NCBI GenBank assembly: GCA_029865665.1
Contig: JARXAV010000244.1
Location: 1-13,571 of the forward strand
Origin: Flectobacillus sp.
GTDB taxonomy: Bacteria > Bacteroidota > Bacteroidia > Cytophagales > Spirosomataceae
Length of the DNA stretch: 13,571 nt
Direction of reading: 5' to 3'
Below are positions 8,634 to 13,571 of this stretch, one piece after another. The stretch's first letter is position 1. Every line of letters starts with the position of its first letter. The notes under the pieces are model-generated. The model made no database searches, was not told the origin of the DNA, and saw nothing but the letters and a program-made list of their open reading frames with translations. The position numbers and the translations under genes are program-made.

Positions 8634-10544
8634 ATGAAAATTAAAGATGCTATTATATTCACGGTGCTCTCAATACTTTTTTTGTTTACGCTCACGCTGT
8701 TGTCTTCATGTAAATTAGAAGAACCAAATGCTGAGCTTACTTCGACGGCGAGTAGTCGTGGCCAGAGAGTGGGACAGGGGTCAAATCAAGTTGTACAGGT
8801 TTGGGAAACGACTCCTAACAAAACAAAATTACTTCAAAAGCAATTAGACGTTAGCTTTAGTTCTGATGGTGGGGATTATCCGACAACTATCACAGTAGAT
8901 GAAACAAATGTTTCACAAGGGATTGATGGTTTTGGTTACACGCTTTCGGGAGGTAGTGCTATGCTAATTAATCAGATGGCTGCTGCGGATCAAGACAGAT
9001 TGTTAGACGAGCTTTATAAACCAGGTACAGACCAACTTGGTGTGAGTTATTTACGTATTAGTATTGGTGCTTCCGATTTGAGTTCAAATCGATATACTTA
9101 CGATGAAGTTCCTTCTGGGCAAACCGATATGAGTTTAGCCAAGTTCAATTTTAATCAACCTGAAACAATAGCATTGATTAATATAATCAAGAAAATATTG
9201 CAAAGAAACCCTACTATTAAAATATTAGCGACACCTTGGACAGCACCCATTTGGATGAAAGAAAATGTATGGCGTTACGATGGTTATGGAGGTGGCCACT
9301 TGAATCCAGCATATTACGATGTTTATGCTTCATATTTTGTAAAATATATTCAGGCGATGAAAAATCAGGGGATTACGATTGATGCAATTACGCCTCAAAA
9401 TGAACCTTTGAACTATGATAATGATCCGAGTATGTATATGTCCGCAAATGAGCAGATTAACTTTATCAAAAACAATCTTGGACCAAAATTCTTTGATAAT
9501 GGCATAACTACAAAAATCATTTGCTTTGATCATAACGCAGATACCATTGGTTCTCAATATGCTACATCGGTTATAAATGATTTAGGTGCTTCAAAATATG
9601 TAGATGGTTCTGCATTTCATTTGTATGGTGGAGATATAAATAATATGTCAATTGTTCATAATGCAAACCCAAACAAGAATGTCTATTTTACGGAACAATA
9701 TGTAGGAGGTGCAAGTAATTTTGGCAATGATTTGAATTGGCATATTAATAACGTTATTATAGGCTCAATCAGAAATTGGAGTCGTAATGCTTTAAATTGG
9801 AATTTAGCAGCAAACCCAAGTTTAGAGCCACATACACCGGGTGGCTGTGTTGATTGTTTGGGTGCAATAACAATTTCAGGAAATTCGTACATTCGAAATA
9901 CTCCTTACTATATCATTGGTCATGCCTCAAAATTTGTACGCCCAGGAGCTGTAAGAATTGCTTCAAATATTTCGGGAACAATCAATAATGTAGCCTTTAG
10001 AAATGAAGATGGAAGTAAAGTGTTGTTGGTTGTTAATAATGGATCAACCAGCCAAACAATTAAAGTAAAATGGGAAGGTCGGGCATTTTATTATGCAATA
10101 GCTGCAGGTTCTGTGATAACATTTAAATGGACAGATGCTCCTATTGGTAAAACTATAACACTCAAAGGATTTAATAATAAATACGTGTCTGGAGAAAATG
10201 GTGATAAAGACCCCGTTACTCAGGAATATAAACCAATGACTTGCTATAGGACAGTTGCACAAGGCTGGGAGTCATTTACGATAGTAGATGCTGGAGATGG
10301 CAAAGTTGCCCTACGAAGCATGGGTAAATACGTTTCAAGCGAAAATGGAAGCAAACGAATTACGTGTAATAGAGCGACAATCGGGGACTGGGAGAAGTTT
10401 ACTTGGATTACGAACTATGACGGAACAATTTCTTTAAAAGGGAATAATGGTAAATACATTTCGTATGAAAATAGTGAACTGAGCCCAATGACATGCATTA
10501 ATTCAACAATTAGTGGTTGGGAAGCGTTCAAAGTTAATCAATAG
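8634..10544 (+). CDS. GH30-family glycoside hydrolase lipoprotein with C-terminal fascin-like trefoil
   Basis: This 636-residue exported enzyme is predicted to cleave beta-linked glucans or related beta-glycosides by a retaining mechanism. It has a lipoprotein signal with lipobox LSSC (Cys26), so it is probably surface-anchored. A GH30 (beta/alpha)8 barrel spans about 78-425, with DGFG near the start, ATPWTAPIWMK, the acid/base glutamate in TPQNEP (Glu257) and the nucleophile in YFTEQ (Glu354); both catalytic residues are present. A GH30 C-terminal beta domain covers about 430-497. Residues 505-636 hold three repeats of a fascin/beta-trefoil type (KYVSGENG, KYVSSENG, KYISYENS, each followed by TC and GWE or DWE), probably for carbohydrate binding. 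GH30 includes glucosylceramidases, beta-1,6-glucanases and xylanases. A beta-1,6-glucanase or beta-glucosidase role fits a SusCD neighbour but cannot be proved here. The gene has its own promoter and terminator. Confidence 0.92.
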   Translation: MKIKDAIIFTVLSILFLFTLTLLSSCKLEEPNAELTSTASSRGQRVGQGSNQVVQVWETTPNKTKLLQKQLDVSFSSDGGDYPTTITVDETNVSQGIDGFGYTLSGGSAMLINQMAAADQDRLLDELYKPGTDQLGVSYLRISIGASDLSSNRYTYDEVPSGQTDMSLAKFNFNQPETIALINIIKKILQRNPTIKILATPWTAPIWMKENVWRYDGYGGGHLNPAYYDVYASYFVKYIQAMKNQGITIDAITPQNEPLNYDNDPSMYMSANEQINFIKNNLGPKFFDNGITTKIICFDHNADTIGSQYATSVINDLGASKYVDGSAFHLYGGDINNMSIVHNANPNKNVYFTEQYVGGASNFGNDLNWHINNVIIGSIRNWSRNALNWNLAANPSLEPHTPGGCVDCLGAITISGNSYIRNTPYYIIGHASKFVRPGAVRIASNISGTINNVAFRNEDGSKVLLVVNNGSTSQTIKVKWEGRAFYYAIAAGSVITFKWTDAPIGKTITLKGFNNKYVSGENGDKDPVTQEYKPMTCYRTVAQGWESFTIVDAGDGKVALRSMGKYVSSENGSKRITCNRATIGDWEKFTWITNYDGTISLKGNNGKYISYENSELSPMTCINSTISGWEAFKVNQ

Positions 10545-10550
10545 TGATGC

Positions 10551-10590
10551 AATCAACAGGGTTAATTTTGCTATTAATCCTGTTGATTAC
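10551..10590 (+). terminator. Terminator hairpin of the GH30 gene
   Basis: AATCAACAGGGTTAAT (10551-10566) pairs with ATTAATCCTGTTGATT (10573-10588) over 16 bp with one G-T pair and a 6-base loop, starting 6 bases after the stop codon. A T-run follows about 8 bases later (ATTTTTTA), so the stem is strong but the T-tract is not immediately adjacent. Confidence 0.7.
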
Positions 10591-10625
10591 AAATATTTTT
10601 TATGTAGCAATACAATCGTTTTTTG

Positions 10626-12527
10626 ATGAAAAATAAGGTTTTCCCCAGACAATTAGTCGTATCTCTCTACTTATTGATACGTTGTGGTTTCCCCATAACA
10701 GCCCAACGTATTGTTGAAATTACACCACAAACGAAGCAGCATATTTTTTCGTTTGATGATATTTATGTGCTAGAAGATTCCACGAATGCCTTGACTTTTA
10801 ATAACATTAATAAACCCGCTCTGGCAAATCAATTTAGAGCAAGTAAACTTAGTACTCCCCAAACACAACATTTGAATTCAACTTATTGGTTTAAAATAAA
10901 AATCAATACTCAAAATACAGATAATCATCAATTTTTACTCGAATTTTTTGACCAGACGATTGATCAATTTAACGTTTACTTATCTGATAGTCAAGGCAAA
11001 TACCAATGTATTCAAGGAGGAGATACTTATCCATTTATAATGAGATATTTTAAGCATAAAAATTTTGAAATCCCCCTTCCCAAACATGTTAAAAATCCCT
11101 CAACTATTTATATTCAATTAAAATCGTCTCAAAAATCAGATGTTATTCTAGTAGTAAGATCCTTAGAATGGTTTGTTGCTTATTCACTAAACGAATACTT
11201 TACTTTTGGAATTTTCTACGGAATGATTTTGGTATTCGGTTTCTACAACCTGCTACTATTTTTGGCGATTCGTCAACGGCAATATGTGTATTATGTTCTC
11301 TATATTTTAGCAATAGGTCTATATGAAATGTGTACAGATGGTATTGCCTATCAACTTTTATGGCCTAACTCAGTAACGTGGAATCAGTATGCCTACGGCG
11401 TAAGTTTATATCTAATAACCCTTTTTGCTCTACTCTTTACACAGGCTTTATTACATACTCGGGTCAATGCAAGTGGATTTCATAAACTGATTAATAGTGT
11501 CATTATTGCTCGTTCAGTTTTGTTTGTATATACGTTCTTCTTCAATCAGGCCCTATTTATTTACAAACAAGTAGAAATTATTCCTTTTTTAATTTGCTTT
11601 GCCACTGGTATATATTGTTGGATAAAAGGATATAAGCCAGCACGTTTTTTTGTGCTTGGTTATACCCTTTTATTTGTAGGTTTAAGTATCAAATTCCTCA
11701 TAGTCCTTACCGATGGACGTTTTAATATTGGTGTTTGGAGCTATTATAGTTTAAGTATCTGTTTTATTCTAGAAATGATGGCTTTTTCCTTTGCGGCGGG
11801 CGATCGAGTGAGAGTTTTGAAATTTAAAAAAGAAGAGTTTCAACGTAGAATAATCAAACACATTCAAGAGAATAGTCGATTGAAGGATCGAATTAATCAA
11901 CAACTTGAAGACGAAATTCGAGCAAGAACCCAAGAAATTATCGTACAATCAGAAATTATTCAAAAGCAGAATGACGAGTTATTGTCTATGAATCTGTTGC
12001 TTAAAGAGCAAGCCGATGAAATATCCGTATTAAATATTTTTTTACAAGAGAATAACTTAGCACTACAACTCGAAAATAATACAATCAGAAGAGCCAGAAT
12101 TATGGCTAGTAATGTTGACTTTCAAGAGTTTAGTAGGATTTATCCAGACAAACAACACTGCTATGACTTTCTAACTAATTTAAAGTGGAAGAACGGTTTT
12201 ATCTGTCAAAAATGTAATTATACTCAATTTTTTCAAGGACATTTACCCTATAGCAGACGTTGTAAGAAGTGTAGTTATGAAGAATCTGTAACGATGAATA
12301 CCTTTTTTGAAAATTCAAAAATTGAGATAACTAAAGCTTTTTATTTAGTATTTCTGTGTTATTCAACGAATTGCAAAATTACTTCCTATCGTTTATCAGA
12401 ATTACTTTCGATTCGTCAAAGTACCTGTTGGGCATATCAAAACCGAGTTAAAAAGATTATGCAGGAACGTAAGAAAGAATTTAATGTAGCTGGTGAAGAG
12501 GGATGGAGCAAGCTGTTACTAAAATGA
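10626..12527 (+). CDS. 7TMR-DISM membrane sensor fused to an IS1595-type zinc ribbon and HTH
   Basis: This 633-residue protein appears to be a transmembrane receptor with a DNA-binding output. It has a signal peptide (1-27, ending ITAQ), a 7TMR-DISM extracellular beta-sandwich (about 30-180, with STYWFKIKIN), a seven-helix 7TMR-DISM membrane domain (about 185-390, with FGIFYGMILVFGFYNLLLF) and a long coiled coil (about 395-495). The C-terminus (about 505-633) is not the usual kinase or GGDEF domain. It matches the transposase zinc ribbon of IS1595-family elements: KWKNGFICQKC with Cys527/Cys530, then RRCKKC with Cys546/Cys549, SVTMNTFFENSKI, and an HTH-like stretch ending STCWAYQNRVKKIM. The protein stops where the DDE/ISXO2-like nuclease would begin, so it should not transpose. 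I start at the ATG (10626); a TTG directly before it adds only one residue. It follows the GH30 terminator, so it is probably expressed separately, and its ligand is unknown. The domain reading is confident; the role as a membrane-tethered regulator is inference. Confidence 0.85.
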   Translation: MKNKVFPRQLVVSLYLLIRCGFPITAQRIVEITPQTKQHIFSFDDIYVLEDSTNALTFNNINKPALANQFRASKLSTPQTQHLNSTYWFKIKINTQNTDNHQFLLEFFDQTIDQFNVYLSDSQGKYQCIQGGDTYPFIMRYFKHKNFEIPLPKHVKNPSTIYIQLKSSQKSDVILVVRSLEWFVAYSLNEYFTFGIFYGMILVFGFYNLLLFLAIRQRQYVYYVLYILAIGLYEMCTDGIAYQLLWPNSVTWNQYAYGVSLYLITLFALLFTQALLHTRVNASGFHKLINSVIIARSVLFVYTFFFNQALFIYKQVEIIPFLICFATGIYCWIKGYKPARFFVLGYTLLFVGLSIKFLIVLTDGRFNIGVWSYYSLSICFILEMMAFSFAAGDRVRVLKFKKEEFQRRIIKHIQENSRLKDRINQQLEDEIRARTQEIIVQSEIIQKQNDELLSMNLLLKEQADEISVLNIFLQENNLALQLENNTIRRARIMASNVDFQEFSRIYPDKQHCYDFLTNLKWKNGFICQKCNYTQFFQGHLPYSRRCKKCSYEESVTMNTFFENSKIEITKAFYLVFLCYSTNCKITSYRLSELLSIRQSTCWAYQNRVKKIMQERKKEFNVAGEEGWSKLLLK

Positions 12528-12618
12528 AGATGTTTTGCAAAAGCATTCTATGAGAACTGAATCGCAGTGAAAATGTGTGTATGTTTAGAGTTAGCTTGTG
12601 ATTTGAAATTATTAAACA

Positions 12619-12654
12619 AAAAAATAAGCACTTCGTTAAAAGTGCTTATTTTTT
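12619..12654. terminator. Bidirectional terminator between convergent genes
   Basis: A perfect 15-bp stem, AAAAAATAAGCACTT (12619-12633) and AAGTGCTTATTTTTT (12640-12654), surrounds the loop CGTTAA. It has an A-run on one side and a T-run on the other, so it can stop transcription on both strands. It sits between the sensor gene (stop 12527, plus) and the repressor-like gene (stop 12703, minus). Confidence 0.9.
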
Positions 12655-12702
12655 GTTGTTGTAGTCCGTACGGGATTAAAGGAAAGTCCGTAACTACTTG
12701 AT

Positions 12703-13197
12703 TTACAAGGCTCTTCGAGACACTTCGTCACGACTGTTAGTAGAACTGTTAGGAGCAGTCCAAACAATTTTCAATTGATGCTGCTCAACAGGAGCGTTTC
12801 TACTAACAAACTTAAAATTTACGGCAGTATTCCCTTGTTGGAAGTTACTGTGCTTCGCAACTAGCGATAAAGCAAAGCGTGAGCCTTGTAGTTCAGATTG
12901 TAATGAACTGATTTCTGCCTTCAATTGGTCATTTTCCTCAAGAATATCTTTGATACCTTTTGTTGGTTTAAACATATCTCCAATCCCAAACAAAAACCAA
13001 TTTGCATCTACGCTTGAAAATTCTTTCAAAAATGCAACCATGTAATCATGTGATGGTTTTGATCTTACTCCCTTTACTCCAATAACAACATTACGAGTAG
13101 TATTCCTACATAATCCAAGCTTTCTATCAAGGTCATTAAAACCTAAATCGAAATAATCAAGAACGGTCTTGACTCTATCATTTGTTTGATTTTCCAT
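12703..13197 (-). CDS. XRE/phage-repressor-like HTH protein with coiled coil
   Basis: A 164-residue protein. Residues 8-78 resemble the N-terminal HTH of Bacteroidota phage-repressor-like regulators: RVKTVLDYFDLGFNDLDRKLG is followed by a recognition-helix region, a basic patch (GVRSKPSHDYM), and the very typical DANWFLFGIGDMFK segment, which corresponds to WLLTGxGxM in relatives. Residues 84-108 form a short coiled coil (ILEENDQLKAEISSLQSEL), probably for dimerisation. The last 55 residues are Ser/Asn-rich and show no peptidase S24 domain, so it is not a LexA/CI-type self-cleaving repressor. The ATG at 13197 is the only sensible start and gives the HTH at the expected N-terminal position. 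It has a promoter box at 13310-13317 and lies next to repeated palindromes that may be its own operators. DNA binding is likely; targets are unknown. Confidence 0.75.
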   Translation of the reverse strand: MENQTNDRVKTVLDYFDLGFNDLDRKLGLCRNTTRNVVIGVKGVRSKPSHDYMVAFLKEFSSVDANWFLFGIGDMFKPTKGIKDILEENDQLKAEISSLQSELQGSRFALSLVAKHSNFQQGNTAVNFKFVSRNAPVEQHQLKIVWTAPNSSTNSRDEVSRRAL

Positions 13198-13240
13198 ACA
13201 TTTAGGGATTTTATTAAAAATAATTGCTAAAATATTTTTA

Positions 13241-13267
13241 TTGCAATAAAATTATTGCTTAAATTTG
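13241..13267 (+). promoter_or_regulatory. Possible rightward promoter
   Basis: An exact -7 box TAAATTTG (13260-13267) follows a TTG (13241-13243) by 16 bases, one short of the usual range. It would transcribe rightward, away from the repressor-like gene, into a region with a small ORF and a hairpin terminator. Confidence 0.4.
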
Positions 13268-13296
13268 TACATGATAATTCGATTATTGTAATCACA

Positions 13297-13431
13297 ATGA
13301 ATTTATATACAAATTTAAGTATAATAATAATATATCATTGCAATAATACTAATGTTTTCTACAAACAGTTGAAATTATTCGATGAATATCAATCAGTGTT
13401 TCATATAGTTAAATTAGGTTTAGTGGTTTGA
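13297..13431 (+). CDS. Possible 44-residue small ORF, unassigned
   Basis: An ATG at 13297 opens 44 codons to a TGA at 13429-13431. The product begins MNLYTNLSIIIIYHCNN and ends HIVKLGLVV and resembles nothing I recognise. Its only support is context: a promoter-like box 30 bases upstream and a hairpin 3 bases downstream. Its first half overlaps the candidate operators and the opposing promoter, and its codons are those of random AT-rich DNA. It may equally be an untranslated small RNA or nothing. Confidence 0.15.
   Translation: MNLYTNLSIIIIYHCNNTNVFYKQLKLFDEYQSVFHIVKLGLVV
13310..13343 (-). promoter_or_regulatory. Predicted promoter of the XRE-like gene
   Basis: On the minus strand, TAAATTTG (13317 to 13310) matches the -7 consensus exactly, with a TTG 23 bases upstream (13343 to 13341), at the long end of normal spacing. 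It gives a leader of roughly 105 bases before the ATG at 13197, crossing the ATTGCAAT-type repeats. Confidence 0.55.
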
Positions 13432-13433
13432 AT

Positions 13434-13465
13434 AACCCTAGATGTATCATTTAGGGTTTATTTCT
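13434..13465 (+). terminator. Hairpin with weak T-tract
   Basis: AACCCTA (13434-13440) pairs with TAGGGTT (13452-13458) over 7 bp with an 11-base loop, followed by ATTTCTCTC. It lies 3 bases after the small ORF and could end a rightward transcript from the 13260 box. Strength is moderate at best. Confidence 0.45.
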
Positions 13466-13571
13466 CTCTTTAATCAATCGTTTGGAATGTTCTTCGAGCT
13501 TCCTGACTGACAAACTAACAATTAATACGTTACTCTTTTTTTAAATACCCCGTTTTGCGGGGGTGATATAC
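13466..13571. other. Right edge, no gene; GC-rich hairpin at 13548-13562
   Basis: No open frame of note. The only structure is CCCCG (13548-13552) pairing with CGGGG (13558-13562) across TTTTG, preceded by a T7 run and AAATA. It could be a terminator arm for a gene beyond the window, but what follows it is cut off. Confidence 0.35.

Larger units (their letters stand above)
13221..13344. repeat. Cluster of ATTGCAAT-type palindromes (candidate operators)
   Basis: The perfect 16-bp palindrome TTTTATTGCAATAAAA (13236-13251) contains ATTGCAAT. The same 8-mer recurs at 13337-13344, and a one-base variant, ATTGTAAT, at 13285-13292. Half-like copies (ATTGC) occur near 13223 and 13254. They surround both predicted promoters upstream of the repressor-like gene, the arrangement expected for autoregulation. 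That the HTH protein binds them is inference; part of the similarity could reflect the AT-rich composition. Confidence 0.5.

Noticed and set aside
9330..10262. Minus-strand frames inside the GH30 gene
   Set aside because: Shadows of the GH30 coding sequence; residue composition is unlike a real protein.
12111..12527. The sensor's C-terminus as a simple IS insertion or sequencing artefact
   Set aside because: The frame is continuous with the coiled coil, there are no terminal inverted repeats at the junction, and no nuclease remnant was recognised downstream.
13221..13344. ATTGCAAT repeats as a CRISPR array or replication origin
   Set aside because: Repeats are too short and irregularly spaced for CRISPR, and there is no initiator gene or DnaA-box pattern.

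Overview
The window looks like chromosome of an AT-rich member of the Bacteroidota, most likely a Cytophagia-type environmental bacterium. The evidence is a SusC/SusD outer-membrane pair, a one-component regulator with a propeller, a Y_Y_Y domain and a C-terminal HTH, a 7TMR-DISM sensor, and several exact matches to the Bacteroidota -7 promoter box TAnnTTTG. No species call is possible from sequence alone.

Layout. Positions 1-310 hold no clear gene, but an inverted-repeat (MITE-like) element lies at 145-300, just 3' of the susD-like gene. Positions 311-4957 (minus strand) carry a two-gene operon, a SusC-type TonB-dependent transporter followed 18 bp later by a SusD-type surface glycan-binding lipoprotein. 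Across a 311-bp divergent intergenic region, a SusR-like membrane regulator runs on the plus strand (5269-8193). After a terminator and a good promoter with a leader of about 125 nt comes a GH30 glycoside hydrolase lipoprotein with a C-terminal fascin-like beta-trefoil (8634-10544). Together these four genes form a minimal polysaccharide utilisation locus. Inferred sequence of events: the surface GH30 cuts a beta-linked glycan (a beta-1,6-glucan or another beta-glucan is the best guess), SusD captures the product, SusC imports it, and the regulator senses it in the periplasm and switches the locus on.

Beyond a strong hairpin terminator lies the most unusual gene (10626-12527). It is a 7TMR-DISM membrane sensor whose cytoplasmic coiled coil ends in a zinc ribbon and helix-turn-helix of IS1595-family transposase type, with no transposase catalytic domain. 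This looks like a transposase DNA-binding module co-opted as the output domain of a transmembrane receptor. A symmetric terminator at 12619-12654 separates it from a convergent XRE/phage-repressor-like gene (12703-13197, minus).

Upstream of that repressor gene, about 100 bp contains repeated ATTGCAAT-type palindromes and two TAAATTTG boxes facing each other. A hairpin terminator lies to the right, so a short divergent transcript (13267 to about 13465) with at most a 44-codon ORF is possible. Positions 13466-13571 contain only a GC-rich hairpin. No tRNA, rRNA, CRISPR array or complete insertion sequence was seen.
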